Made by a program: the position numbers and the translations under genes. A stretch of DNA of 64,000 nt. Source: Flavonifractor sp052065355. GTDB taxonomy: Bacteria > Bacillota > Clostridia > Oscillospirales > Oscillospiraceae. Where the stretch lies: assembly GCF_052065355.1 (NCBI RefSeq), contig NZ_JBQHUF010000010.1:1-64000 (forward strand), read 5' to 3'. Below, in pieces: positions 31,751-40,611 of this stretch (position 1 is its first letter; every line of letters begins with the position of its first letter). The notes under the pieces are model-generated. The model saw only the letters and a program-made list of their open reading frames with translations, searched no databases and was not told the origin of the DNA.

Positions 31751-32117
31751 TCTTCTTGGTGGAGTCGGTCAGGACCTCGCCCAGCAGCTCAGCGAACTTA
31801 GCGGCGTGCTCGGCCTCCTCCAGAGCGGCCTTCTCCCAGTACAGGCCGATCTCGGGATAGCCCTCACGGTGAGCCACGCGGCTCATAGCCAGGTACATAC
31901 CAACCTCGGAGCACTCGCCCTGGAAGTTCTCACGCAGGCCCTGGATGATCTCCTCGGGAGCGCCCTTGGCCACGCCCACAACGTGCTCAGCAGCCCAGGT
32001 GCGGTCGCCGCCCTGGAGCACAAACTTCTCCTTGGGAGCCTTGCAGATGGGGCAGAAATCGGGAGCGGAATCTCCCTCGTGAACGTAACCGCAGACAGAG
32101 CAAACCCACTTTTTCAT
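31575..32117 (-). CDS. Reverse rubrerythrin (NADH peroxidase type)
   Basis: 180 residues with an N-terminal rubredoxin-like iron site (CSVCGYVHEG..CPICKAP) followed by a ferritin-like di-iron domain with the carboxylate motifs ENFQGECSEVGMYL, EEAEHAAKF and DEARHGKAF. This is the order of reverse rubrerythrins, which reduce hydrogen peroxide in anaerobes with electrons from NADH or rubredoxin. ATG 32117 follows TTAGGAGG. The 3' third lies in the duplicated segment, so the C-terminus is probably a hybrid of native and element sequence; one residue differs from the displaced tail. A metal-regulator-like palindrome lies between promoter and gene. Confidence 0.95.
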   Translation of the reverse strand: MKKWVCSVCGYVHEGDSAPDFCPICKAPKEKFVLQGGDRTWAAEHVVGVAKGAPEEIIQGLRENFQGECSEVGMYLAMSRVAHREGYPEIGLYWEKAALEEAEHAAKFAELLGEVLTDSTKKNLEMRVDAENGATQGKFDLAKKAKELNLDAIHDTVHEMARDEARHGKAFEGLLKRYFG

Positions 32118-32182
32118 ATTGATTGCCTCCTAAATTTCATTTTTTATTTCGTTTACTTGGTTTAGCGGAAGTGCTAATCAGT

Positions 32183-32233
32183 AATGATTATCATTTCTGT
32201 TATTAAGATAGCACAACTTAACTTTTCCGTCAA
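32183..32233 (-). promoter_or_regulatory. Rubrerythrin promoter with Fur/PerR-like operator
   Basis: On the minus strand, -35 TTGACG (32233-32228), 17 bases, -10 TATCTT (32210-32205). Just downstream is the palindrome AATGATAATCATT (32195-32183), matching the 6-1-6 core of Fur/PerR boxes. Peroxide-controlled repression by PerR is the likely reading for a rubrerythrin gene. Confidence 0.65.
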
Positions 32234-32261
32234 GTGTTTTTTTCATTTTCAAAAAACTTTT

Positions 32262-32852
32262 TTATGGGTCCATGAGGGCGGCCAGCTCCTCGTAGGAATA
32301 GAGGGCGTTGAGCACCTCCAGCATGGCGTTGGGAGACAGGTGTTCCGGCAGGGAGAGCTGTTTCAGCAGGGCTTTCCGCTTCTCTCCCGCGCCGGGTCCG
32401 CCGGACAGGCCCAGGGTGAACAGGTCCGCCTTGGTGATGGGGCGGCGGGGCGCCTGATCTGCCCCGCTGCCGTCCAGGAAAGTGGCGCCCGCCCGGCGGA
32501 GCGCCGCCTCCAGCACAGCCGGACGCATGCCCTCCACACCCAGCTTGCCCTCCTTGCCGGGAGTGCGCTTGCGCCGCTCCTTGCCCAGGATGTCGGGCAC
32601 ATAGGCGTGCTTCACCCGGTCGGTCGGGATGCTGCCCTTGAGGAAGTTGCGGATGACAAAGCCCGCTCCGTCGGGGTCGGTGAGGATGATCAGGCCCCGC
32701 TCCTCCGCCAGCCGGCGGAACAGGGCCAGCTTTTCCCCATCCTTGAAGATCCCGAAGCCGGAGGTCTCCAGGATCACGGTATCCACCAGCTGGGAGAGGG
32801 TGTTCTTATCGTAGCGGCCTTCCACTACGATGGCTTCCCGAATATGCAGCAC
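32262..32852 (-). CDS. Toprim-domain protein, RNase M5-like (DUF4093)
   Basis: 196 residues. N-terminal Toprim domain: IREAIVVEGRYDKNTLSQLV (acidic EG motif) and LIILTDPDGAGFVIRNFL (DPD motif), then a C-terminal helical DUF4093 domain. Homologous to RNase M5, which trims the 5S rRNA precursor. The start is taken as GTG 32852, four bases after the stop TGA of the preceding gene (TGACGTG), so the two are coupled. A longer frame exists upstream but overlaps that gene. Cannot be told apart from a paralogue without alignment. Confidence 0.75.
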   Translation of the reverse strand: MLHIREAIVVEGRYDKNTLSQLVDTVILETSGFGIFKDGEKLALFRRLAEERGLIILTDPDGAGFVIRNFLKGSIPTDRVKHAYVPDILGKERRKRTPGKEGKLGVEGMRPAVLEAALRRAGATFLDGSGADQAPRRPITKADLFTLGLSGGPGAGEKRKALLKQLSLPEHLSPNAMLEVLNALYSYEELAALMDP

Positions 32853-32853
32853 G

Positions 32854-33285
32854 TCAGTTCCACCCCAGGCAGGCGTAGCCCGCGTACCAGCCGTCGCCCA
32901 GGTGCTCGGTGTACAGCACGCCGGGCCGGGCACTGCCCCGCCAGGGCAGGCAGCGCACCTCGGTCAGGGTGTCCAGGGGCTTGCTGGCCAGCCAGGCAGC
33001 CGCCCGGCCGCCCCGGAGCACCAGCACCGCGGCGCCGTCCTCCAGCCGGACGGCGTCCAGCTCGGCGCCGTCCAGGGGCACCGGACCCAGAGCGTCGGCA
33101 GCCAGCTCCCCGTTCTTGGCGGCGTCACGCAGAGCCTCCAGCTCGTCCCGGCGGACGTTACGCAGGCGGTGGACCTCTCGGCGGATCTTCTCCACCTGTC
33201 CCTTCCGGCTGTTTCCGGTCAGATACCAGCCGGCAATCCCGGCAGCGGCCAGGGCCGCTGTTTTCACCACAGTAGATTTTTTCAT
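32854..33285 (-). CDS. Hypothetical protein with N-terminal membrane anchor
   Basis: 143 residues. One hydrophobic segment at 8-22 (KTAALAAAGIAGWYLTG), then a basic helix (RKGQVEKIRREVHRLRNVRR) and an Ala/Leu-rich domain ending YAGYACLGWN. It lies directly after holA and overlaps the Toprim gene's translation start. No family recognised. Confidence 0.6.
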   Translation of the reverse strand: MKKSTVVKTAALAAAGIAGWYLTGNSRKGQVEKIRREVHRLRNVRRDELEALRDAAKNGELAADALGPVPLDGAELDAVRLEDGAAVLVLRGGRAAAWLASKPLDTLTEVRCLPWRGSARPGVLYTEHLGDGWYAGYACLGWN

Positions 33286-33286
33286 A

Positions 33287-34324
33287 TTAGGCTCCTTTCT
33301 TCACGGCCAGCTCCATGAGCAGGGCAATGAGCAGCTCCTCCCCGTCGGCGCCGGTGGATTTCATGGCAAGGTCTGTCTCCCCGCAGCGGGTCACCGCCCT
33401 GCGGCACCAGGACAGGGAGAAGCGTTTGGCGGACTGCATCAGCCGCTCCGCCGGGTAGGAGGAGCGCATGGACCACAGCTCCATCAGGTATTTGGTCCCC
33501 TTCCGCTGTTCCAGGGCCAGCCGGGCGGTATAGAGCTGCCGCAGCTGCTTGCCCAGCACGGAGAGGAGCTTGATGGGGGCCTCCTGCATGTGGAGCAGGT
33601 CCCCCAGCACCGCCGCCGCCTTGTCAAAGTCTCCGGCGGCGATGGCGTCGGTCATCTGGAATACCACCGCGTCCAGCTGAGGAGTGGCCACCGCGTCGAT
33701 ATCCGCACGGGTCACCCGACGGTGGGAGGCGTAGGCTCCGATTTTCCCGATCTCGGAGATCAGGGTGTTCATCAGGTCCCCGCACAGGAAGATCAGGTAG
33801 CGGGCGTCCTCGGTGCCGATGTCGTGGTCCAGGGCCTTGAACCGCCGGGCGATCCAGTCCACCAGGTCCCCCTGGTCCTGGCGGTTGAAGGCCACCACAC
33901 TGCCCTTTTCCTTCAGCAAGCCCGCCAGCTTGGTGCGGGCGTCGGCCTTGTACTCAATGAGGTCGTAGACGAACACCAGGCACACATAGTCCGGCAGGTC
34001 CTTCAGCACGGCCATCAGGCCGTCCTTGTCACCTTTATATAAATCGTAGTCATTGACCACAATGAGGGTCCGCTGGCTCATCATGGGCAGGCAGTCCACC
34101 ATCTGCCCCAGGGTCTTGACGTCAAAGTCCTTCCCGTTGATGGTATGCAGGTTGAACTCCTCCATACCGGCGGGCAGGAGCTTTTGCTTCATCTGCCCCA
34201 GATAGTAGTCCCGGAGGTAGGCCTCCTCCCCGTGAAAGACATAGAGGCAGCCGATCTCCCCCGATTTGATCTGTTTCTTTAATAATTGGTAAGCCCCGTC
34301 GTCCGGCTTCTTTTTGGGCGGCAT
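33287..34324 (-). CDS. holA: DNA polymerase III delta subunit
   Basis: 345 residues, the usual length. N-terminal AAA-like domain starting CLYVFHGEEAYLRDYYLGQM (the degenerate P-loop FHGEE of HolA), then QMVDCLPMMSQRTLIVVNDYD, and a C-terminal helical domain with LLSVLGKQLRQLY. As part of the clamp loader it opens the sliding clamp during replication. ATG 34324 follows AAAGGAGG and lies 12 bases after comEC; the two are neighbours in many Firmicutes. Confidence 0.93.
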   Translation of the reverse strand: MPPKKKPDDGAYQLLKKQIKSGEIGCLYVFHGEEAYLRDYYLGQMKQKLLPAGMEEFNLHTINGKDFDVKTLGQMVDCLPMMSQRTLIVVNDYDLYKGDKDGLMAVLKDLPDYVCLVFVYDLIEYKADARTKLAGLLKEKGSVVAFNRQDQGDLVDWIARRFKALDHDIGTEDARYLIFLCGDLMNTLISEIGKIGAYASHRRVTRADIDAVATPQLDAVVFQMTDAIAAGDFDKAAAVLGDLLHMQEAPIKLLSVLGKQLRQLYTARLALEQRKGTKYLMELWSMRSSYPAERLMQSAKRFSLSWCRRAVTRCGETDLAMKSTGADGEELLIALLMELAVKKGA

Positions 34325-34336
34325 GGCGATCCTCCT

Positions 34337-36604
34337 TTATCGCGCGGTGATGGTCACAGTTCCCGACCAGTCGGTGCGGTAGATCTCGCACCCGGCGGCG
34401 GCCAGCCGCTCCAGGGTCTCAGGGGCGGGGTGGCCGTAAGTATTGTAGCCCACGGAGATGGCCGCCAGCTCAGGCCGCACGGCCAGCAGCAGCTCCTCCG
34501 AGGTGGAATATTTGGATCCGTGGTGGCCTGCCACCAGCAATTCGATGTCCGGCAGGTCCCCGTATTTGATCAGGCGGCCCTCAATGACCTGATCCATATC
34601 CCCGGTGATTAAGGCGTCAAATTCCCCGGCGGTACACAGTACGCTGAGGCCCTCCTCATTGGCGTCCCCGCCGCCCAACGGCGGATAGACAGTGAGTGAG
34701 CCATTCCCCAGACTCAGATCCGCCCGCTCTGTGAGCAGCAGTGTCTCCACACCATTCTCCTCCGCCAGAGCCAGAATGGTCTGGCGCAGCGAGTTATCCG
34801 GCTCCACATCCGGGAGCACCAGCAGACCTACCTCCATCCGCTCCAGCAGCCGGGCAACGCCGTTGGCGTGGTCCTCATGGTAATGGGTGAGCACCACCAC
34901 GTCGATGCGGCTCAGGCCCAGGCCCTGGAAGTAGTCGGCGGCAATATCTCCGGCGTCGTCCACTCCGCTGCCGCCGCAGTCCACCAGGGCGGAAGCGCCC
35001 TGAGCGTAGATGGCGGTGGACAGGCCCTGACCCACATCCAGCACTGACACCGTCATCTGTCCGGCGGTATAGGTCCCGGCGTAGAGCAGCAGCGCCCAGC
35101 ACAGGGATGCGATACTCAGCCCGAAGGGGAGCACCAATCCCTTCTTTCCGCCCGGCAGGATCAGATGGACCAGCAGCAGGGCGTACACCAGTCCCAGCCA
35201 CGCCTTGATGTAGACCGACCCGGCGGATACCGCCGCGAAGGGGAAGGCGGCCAGGGCTGGCACCATCCACAGCAAATACCAACCCGCCAGGGAGACCACC
35301 AGACCCAGCAGAGCCGCCAGGCCGGGCAGGAGCAGACCGATCACCGCCACCACCAGTCCGCCCAGGAACAGGTCGGACACCGCCCACAGAATGAGCAGGT
35401 TGGCCAGGGGCGAAATGAGGGCGACCGTATCAAAGTAGTAGGCGGAAAGGGGCGTGGTAAAGGCGATGGCGCCCAGAGAGACGGCCAGGCTGGCTGTGAC
35501 GAACCGGAAGGCCATGCAGCCCAGCCGGAGCCAAAAGCCCTTGGGCTTATGAGGCAGGACGGCCTCCCACCGGCGGCACAGAGGCCCGGTAAACAGGTAG
35601 ATACCCGCCACCGCCGCAAAGGAGAGCTGAAGGGAGATGCTGGCGGCGGCGTAAGGGTTCTGGATCAGCAGGAGCATCAGGATGGTACTCAGGGAGGTGG
35701 CCCGGTCGTCTTCCCGGTCCAGCAGCGGAGCCAGCAGCAGCATGGACTGCATGAAGGCCGCCCGGAGCACCGATGGCGTGTTCCCCGCCGCGGCGGCGAA
35801 GAAGAACATGAGCGCAATGCCCACCCCGGCGGACAGCCGCCGCCTGCGGCCCAGCAGGACGGTAATGAGTCCGGCCAGGAAGGAGACGTGGAGGCCGGAC
35901 ACGGCTACCACGTGGGCGGCTCCCGTCCGGCGCAGGGCGGAGTAGAAGCCTCCGTCCAGGCCGGAGGTGTCGCCGGTGATCAGGGCGGAGACCAGAGGAC
36001 CGATGGAATCCGGGAAGGCCCGCAGGGCGCTTTGGCGGATGGCGTGAGACACGTACACCGGCCAGTACCGCACCGGCACCCGGTCCGGGCGGGTCACCTC
36101 CGCCTCTCCCTTGGCATAGGCCCAGAGGGTGACGCCCTTGGAATAGTAGTAGTCGCTGCGCTCCCCGGACAGGCTATCCGCCAGCTCAAAGGAGGCGGTC
36201 ACCGTCACCTCGTCCCCAGGCCGCAGATCCTCCGGCACAGCTTCCAGCCACAGCAGGGCCTTCAGCCAGCCGCCTTCCTCCTGGTGGAACCTGACTTCTA
36301 TCCAGCGGGAATCCGCCTCCGGCCAGTCTGTCACCTGGGCGGTGACGGTGCGCTCCGCGCCGGACAGCAGACGGGCAGGGGTATGGAACAGAGCGGTATA
36401 CACCCCTGTCCACAACAGGCCCGCTCCCAGGCCGAAGCCCAGCAGGAGCAGCCGCAGACGGCGGTCACCCCGCAGGCAGAGGCCAGCCAGGCCTCCCACG
36501 GCGCACAAAGCTCCCGCCGGAAGGAGGATGCCTTCCGGCAGCAGATAGACCGCCAAAAACACCGCACCCGCATAGGAGCCGGCAAACCAGGCCAGCTTAC
36601 GCAC
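34337..36604 (-). CDS. comEC: DNA internalization/competence protein ComEC/Rec2
   Basis: 755 residues. An N-terminal OB-like DUF4131 segment, then the Competence domain with many membrane helices (VVAVSGLHVSFLAGLITVLL; the conserved HVSFLAG is visible near residue 240). A C-terminal metallo-beta-lactamase domain (SVLDVGQGLSTAIYA, LTHYHEDHANGV near 575) follows. It forms the channel for single-stranded DNA uptake and may degrade the other strand. GTG start at 36604, overlapping the XRE gene by 8 bases. Full length, so competence may be functional. Confidence 0.93.
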   Translation of the reverse strand: MRKLAWFAGSYAGAVFLAVYLLPEGILLPAGALCAVGGLAGLCLRGDRRLRLLLLGFGLGAGLLWTGVYTALFHTPARLLSGAERTVTAQVTDWPEADSRWIEVRFHQEEGGWLKALLWLEAVPEDLRPGDEVTVTASFELADSLSGERSDYYYSKGVTLWAYAKGEAEVTRPDRVPVRYWPVYVSHAIRQSALRAFPDSIGPLVSALITGDTSGLDGGFYSALRRTGAAHVVAVSGLHVSFLAGLITVLLGRRRRLSAGVGIALMFFFAAAAGNTPSVLRAAFMQSMLLLAPLLDREDDRATSLSTILMLLLIQNPYAAASISLQLSFAAVAGIYLFTGPLCRRWEAVLPHKPKGFWLRLGCMAFRFVTASLAVSLGAIAFTTPLSAYYFDTVALISPLANLLILWAVSDLFLGGLVVAVIGLLLPGLAALLGLVVSLAGWYLLWMVPALAAFPFAAVSAGSVYIKAWLGLVYALLLVHLILPGGKKGLVLPFGLSIASLCWALLLYAGTYTAGQMTVSVLDVGQGLSTAIYAQGASALVDCGGSGVDDAGDIAADYFQGLGLSRIDVVVLTHYHEDHANGVARLLERMEVGLLVLPDVEPDNSLRQTILALAEENGVETLLLTERADLSLGNGSLTVYPPLGGGDANEEGLSVLCTAGEFDALITGDMDQVIEGRLIKYGDLPDIELLVAGHHGSKYSTSEELLLAVRPELAAISVGYNTYGHPAPETLERLAAAGCEIYRTDWSGTVTITAR

Positions 36605-36812
36605 GGGGCGCGGGGTCGTCGGTCAGTCCCAGGATATAATCGGTACTGGTGTGGTAAAGCTCCGCCAATTTCAGCACCGCCCACACCGGGATCTCACGGA
36701 TACCTTTCTCATAACGGCGGTAGACCTCTCGATTAAGGTTCAGATATTCCGCAATTTGAATCTGTGTCTTATCGTGGTCAACTCGCAAATCCTCCAAGCG
36801 TTGGAAATACAT
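36597..36812 (-). CDS. Small XRE-family regulator before comEC
   Basis: 71 residues, helix-turn-helix: QRLEDLRVDHDKTQIQIAEY with recognition helix NREVYRRYEKGIREIPVW and the family ending LAELYHTSTDYILGLTDD. ATG 36812 follows GAGGTGC; a longer frame upstream is not supported. It overlaps comEC by 8 bases, so the two are cotranscribed; a role in control of competence or of itself is inference. Confidence 0.8.
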   Translation of the reverse strand: MYFQRLEDLRVDHDKTQIQIAEYLNLNREVYRRYEKGIREIPVWAVLKLAELYHTSTDYILGLTDDPAPRA

Positions 36813-36924
36813 TCGGCAGCACCTCAACCAAATGCTACTTTTTTGTGGCATTTGTTTGTAAGTCTGCTACCGTACGAATGTAATTATACCCCTCTTCGCT
36901 CTTTTTGCAACCCCGTGGAGGCGG

Positions 36925-37234
36925 GCCTCCGGCGGCACCGCTTTCTTTCCAAAGAAAGCGGTGGGAAAGAAAGGGTCAGGGCGGGGGATTCCGAATTTCA
37001 CGGGTTATGGTGGCTTCGCCTTGATTGCTTTTGAGCTAAAACGTGCCACTGGCACGTTTTTACACGCTCAAACCGCCCCAACACCCCACCCCTTGAAAAC
37101 GGCCAAAGAGGGGGAACTGCGGTTCCCCCATCTTTGGAAACTCCCCCTGGGAGTTGCGCAACCTCCAGCCTCGGGGGGTACATCCAATAGGGGGGCCGCA
37201 GCCCCCCTGATTGGTCGTTTTTAAGGAGGGGTGC
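36925..37234. repeat. Composite interspersed repeat, copy A
   Basis: 36925-36999 is a 75-base perfect copy of 58255-58329 (core with the hairpin CCGCTTTCTTT/AAAGAAAGCGG). 37073-37106 matches 58333-58366. 37174-37234 is the reverse complement of about 58351-58410. The stretch 36851-37400 otherwise contains no gene, only GC-rich inverted repeats. Several such copies in a genome would mark a non-autonomous repeat family. Confidence 0.75.
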
Positions 37235-37347
37235 AGGGGAGGGAAATCGAAATCCCTCCCCTGCCGTCTTTTTCCCCCTTTTCGACGCCGAAAAGGGGGC
37301 GCCCGCCGCGCAGGCGCCTTTCGGGAGGTAATCCTCAACTTTTTCTC

Positions 37348-37376
37348 TTGACATCCCGTCTATGATAGGGTATATC
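37348..37376 (+). promoter_or_regulatory. Promoter of the YbjQ gene
   Basis: -35 TTGACA (37348-37353), 17-base spacer, -10 TATATC (37371-37376), 33 bases before the start. Confidence 0.65.
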
Positions 37377-37408
37377 CTGAACATACCACCTACTGAAAAG
37401 GAGGAGAC

Positions 37409-37732
37409 ATGATGCTGCTGCTGAATATTGATTATATCCCCGGGAAGAAGATCGAGCCTTTAGGCATCGTCAAGGGAAGCGTGGTCCAGTCCAAACACTT
37501 CGGCAAAGACTTTATGGCCGGCATGAAGACCCTGGTGGGCGGCGAGATCGCAGGCTACACCGAGATGCTGGCGGAAGCCCGGCAGATCGCCACCGATCGG
37601 CTGGAGGACGACGCCAGGTCCCTGGGGGCCGACGCCGTGCTCAACGTGCGCTATACCTCCTCCGCTGTGATGCAGGGGGCTGCCGAGGTCACCGCCTACG
37701 GCACCGCCGTGCGCATCCTGGGCGACGCGTAA
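37409..37732 (+). CDS. YbjQ/UPF0145 family protein
   Basis: 107 residues with the family's DYIPGKKIEPLGIVKGSVVQSKHFGKD (start) and LGADAVLNVRYTSSAVMQGAAEV. UPF0145 proteins form pentamers and have been called heavy-metal-binding, but function is unproven. Two ATGs in tandem (37409 and 37412) follow GGAGGAG; the first is taken. Monocistronic with its own promoter and terminator. Confidence 0.88.
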   Translation: MMLLLNIDYIPGKKIEPLGIVKGSVVQSKHFGKDFMAGMKTLVGGEIAGYTEMLAEARQIATDRLEDDARSLGADAVLNVRYTSSAVMQGAAEVTAYGTAVRILGDA

Positions 37733-37755
37733 GTGAAGAAATGACAAATTGCTAC

Positions 37756-37793
37756 AAAGTGGGGACGGGCCTTGCGCCTGTCCCCACTTTGTC
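37756..37793 (+). terminator. Terminator after ybjQ
   Basis: The stem AAAGTGGGGACGGGC / CCTGTCCCCACTTT with loop CTTGCG; only a short T-run follows. Confidence 0.75.
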
Positions 37794-37831
37794 GTACAAT
37801 CAGGTTACATAATCCAAGAGGAGGCTTTTTT

Positions 37832-39763
37832 ATGGCCCACAGACGTTTCGTCCGGCCCCTGGCCGTGACCCTGGCTCTGACCCTTTCTCTGACCTCTGCC
37901 GCCTCCGCCCTGACCCCCGATCAGGCCGGAACGTTGCTGAAGGATTACTATATTGACGACGTTCCCCAGTCCGTATTGGAGCAGCCCACTGTCCAGCAGA
38001 TGGTGGAGGCGCTGGGGGACCCCTACACCCAATATTTTACCGCCGAGGAGTATGCCCAGTTCCTGGGCACCATGGAGGACATCAACGTGGTGGGCATCGG
38101 CGTATCCGTCCTGACTACCTTGGAGGGACTGCTGGTCCAGCGGGTGTATGAGGACACTCCCGCCGCCAGGGGTGGGCTCCAGTCCGGGGATCTGATCGTG
38201 GAGATCAACGGCACGACCATTACCGCGGACAACCTGATGCTTGCTGCCACCTGGCTCCAGGGCGAGGAGGGCACTCAGGTGAAGGTGGGCTTCCTGCGGG
38301 ACAACGCAAAGCACACCGTGACCCTCACCCGCCAGGCCGTCACCATCCCCGCCACTTACAGCGAGCTGTGGGACGGCCACATCGGCTACATCGACTGCGA
38401 CACCTTCGGCGGCGACACGCTGGACCACTTTCTGGACGGGATCGAGACTTACGGCGACCAGGCAGATCACTGGATCGTAGACCTGCAGGGCAACGGCGGC
38501 GGTGAGATCAACGCCGCTATGTCCTCCGCCGCCTGCTTCACCGGTCCCGCTCTGATGACCTACATGCTGGACGGCTCCGGCCAGATCGGCTCCTACGGCA
38601 GCAATATGGAAAATCAGACCATCTATCCCGTCATTGTGCTCACGGATGGAGATACCGCCAGCGCCTCGGAGCTCTTTGCCGCCGCCGTTCGGGACAACAA
38701 CGCCGGTATTCTGGTGGGCGGACGCACCTACGGCAAGGGCGTGGCCCAGAGCGTATTTGACCAGGAATCCCTGCCTGATTATTTCCCCGATGGGGACGCC
38801 CTGAAGATCACGACCTACCGCCTGTACAGCGCCAGCGGAAGCACCGCGCAGACAGTCGGCCTGCTCCCCCACCTGCTGGTGGACCCGGACATCGCCGCCG
38901 ATGTGGCCGTCCTGCTCAGCAGCACCAGTACCTCCGGCTCAACCGAAGGCTCCCTGCGCATCGACTTCGGCTGGCGGTGGTATGTGGATCTGGACACCGC
39001 CCTCAGCGAGGAGTACCGCGACGCCTTTACCGCCCTGCTGGAGGCTTTGCCCACAACCGTCCGCATTCTGGAGGGCACTGGCGGCGTAGAAGGCTGGGCC
39101 GATACCGACGCCGCCGCTCTGGCTGAAAAGTACGGTCTGACCGATTACGAGGCCCGCACCTTCTCCGATATCGCCGATTCCCCCTACTACACTCAGATCC
39201 GCCTGCTGGCTACCTACGGGATCCTGAAGGGCGACGGCACCGGCGCCTTCCGGCCTGAGGACGGCCTCACCCGAGCCCAGCTGTGCGCCCTGCTGGCCCA
39301 AGCCCTCCAGTGCACCCTCTACACCGGGACCAGCCGGTTCTCCGACGTGTCCGACGACAGCTGGTATGCTTCCGCCGTCAATACCCTGGCCTCCATGGGT
39401 CTGGTGACTGGCGTGGGCGGCGGGCGCTTCGACCCCGACGCCCCGGTGGATCATCAGCAATTCATCACCATCATGGGCCGGTTGGCCAGGAAACTGAACC
39501 TGTTCCTGGATCTGTCGGTGGCGGAAATGCCGGCAGACACCGCTTCCAGTTCCGCCCTGTCCGGCTACGCCGACTGGGCCAAGGAATCGGTATGGCTGCT
39601 GTCCCTGAGTCAGCAGGGTCTGCTGGGCAACACCATCAACCTGCTGTGGGAGCCGCTGGAGGATATCGACCCCTCCGCCGCCGCCACCCGGGAGGAGGCC
39701 GCCGCTCTCACCTGCACGCTGCTGAATTATATCGGCATCCTGCCTGTGCAAACCTCGATTTAA
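37832..39763 (+). CDS. Secreted S41 (C-terminal processing) peptidase with SLH repeats
   Basis: 643 residues. Signal peptide 1-26 (LALTLSLTSAASA). PDZ domain about 85-150 (GLLVQRVYEDTPAARGGLQSG). S41 domain about 190-355 with the catalytic Ser in DTASASELFAAAV near 295 and Lys in GGRTYGKGVAQ near 317. At the C-terminus, from about 450, two to three SLH-like repeats follow (FSDIADSPYYTQIRLLATYG, FSDVSDDSWYASAVNTLASM). The SLH part should hold the protease to the cell wall. ATG 37832 follows AGAGGAGG. Likely processes surface proteins; substrate unknown. Confidence 0.92.
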   Translation: MAHRRFVRPLAVTLALTLSLTSAASALTPDQAGTLLKDYYIDDVPQSVLEQPTVQQMVEALGDPYTQYFTAEEYAQFLGTMEDINVVGIGVSVLTTLEGLLVQRVYEDTPAARGGLQSGDLIVEINGTTITADNLMLAATWLQGEEGTQVKVGFLRDNAKHTVTLTRQAVTIPATYSELWDGHIGYIDCDTFGGDTLDHFLDGIETYGDQADHWIVDLQGNGGGEINAAMSSAACFTGPALMTYMLDGSGQIGSYGSNMENQTIYPVIVLTDGDTASASELFAAAVRDNNAGILVGGRTYGKGVAQSVFDQESLPDYFPDGDALKITTYRLYSASGSTAQTVGLLPHLLVDPDIAADVAVLLSSTSTSGSTEGSLRIDFGWRWYVDLDTALSEEYRDAFTALLEALPTTVRILEGTGGVEGWADTDAAALAEKYGLTDYEARTFSDIADSPYYTQIRLLATYGILKGDGTGAFRPEDGLTRAQLCALLAQALQCTLYTGTSRFSDVSDDSWYASAVNTLASMGLVTGVGGGRFDPDAPVDHQQFITIMGRLARKLNLFLDLSVAEMPADTASSSALSGYADWAKESVWLLSLSQQGLLGNTINLLWEPLEDIDPSAAATREEAAALTCTLLNYIGILPVQTSI

Positions 39764-39766
39764 GTC

Positions 39767-39812
39767 AAAACGCCCGCCTGCCAGAATTTCCGGCAGGCGG
39801 GCGCTTTTCTTT
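39767..39812. terminator. Bidirectional terminator
   Basis: The stem GCCCGCCTGCC..GGCAGGCGGGC with A- and T-rich flanks lies between the convergent protease and ABC-transporter genes. Confidence 0.85.
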
Positions 39813-39816
39813 TCTC

Positions 39817-40611
39817 TCAGCCCAGCAGCAGCTTATCGTCGGCTTCATCAGAGCCGCTGGCTTTGCTGAACAGCTCCAGCAGCTGCTCCACGGTGAGCTT
39901 CTTCTTCTCCTCCCCGGCCACGTCTACCACGATGCGGCCGTCGTACATCATAATGAGCCGGTTGCCGTGGGCGATGGCGTCCCGCATGTTGTGGGTGATC
40001 ATCAGGGTGGTCAGCTTATCCCGCTGGACGATCTTCTCGGTGGTATCCAGCACCTTGGCCGCCGTCTTGGGGTCCAGGGCGGCGGTGTGCTCGTCCAGCA
40101 GCAGCAGCTTGGGCTTCTTCAGGGTAGCCATCAGCAGGGTCAGGGCCTGCCGCTGGCCGCCGGAGAGCAGGCCCACCTTGCTGGTCAGCCGGTCCTCCAG
40201 GCCCAGATCCAGGATCTTCAGCAGCTCCCGGTACTCCTCCCGCTCGGTCTTGGTGATGCCCACCCGGAGGGAGCGGCGCTGTCCCCGGCGGGCGGCCAGG
40301 GCCAGATTCTCTTCGATCTGCATGGTGGCGGCGGTGCCCATCATGGGGTCCTGGAACACCCGGCCGATGAACTTGGCCCGCTTGTGCTCGGGCAGCTTGG
40401 TCACATCCTGGCCGTCGATGGCGATAGACCCGCTGTCCACGGGGAACACGCCCGCCACCAGGTTCAGCAGGGTGGACTTGCCCGCGCCGTTGCCGCCGAT
40501 GACGGTGACGAAGTCCCCGTCGTTGAGGGTGAGGGACACCCCGTTCATGGCACGCTTCTCATTGATGGTGCCGGCGTTGAAGGTCTTGTAGATCTCCCGG
40601 ATCTCAAGCAT
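39817..40611 (-). CDS. ABC transporter ATPase (TrpZ-like)
   Basis: 264 residues. Walker A GGNGAGKSTLLNL near residue 40, signature LLSGGQRQALTLL near 147, Walker B LLLLDEHTAALD near 168, switch His in MITHN. This ATPase energises an importer with the permease and lipoprotein that precede it; the set corresponds to the group called TrpXYZ in streptococci. It overlaps the permease by 8 bases. Substrate is predicted, not shown. Confidence 0.9.
   Translation of the reverse strand: MLEIREIYKTFNAGTINEKRAMNGVSLTLNDGDFVTVIGGNGAGKSTLLNLVAGVFPVDSGSIAIDGQDVTKLPEHKRAKFIGRVFQDPMMGTAATMQIEENLALAARRGQRRSLRVGITKTEREEYRELLKILDLGLEDRLTSKVGLLSGGQRQALTLLMATLKKPKLLLLDEHTAALDPKTAAKVLDTTEKIVQRDKLTTLMITHNMRDAIAHGNRLIMMYDGRIVVDVAGEEKKKLTVEQLLELFSKASGSDEADDKLLLG

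Noticed and set aside
35165..36736. Long plus-strand frame opposite comEC
   Set aside because: Gln/Gly/Arg/His-rich shadow without ribosome site; comEC has clear domains on the other strand.
36925..37384. Frames across the interspersed repeat
   Set aside because: They exist only because the repeat is GC-rich; the same bases are present at another locus in a non-coding setting.
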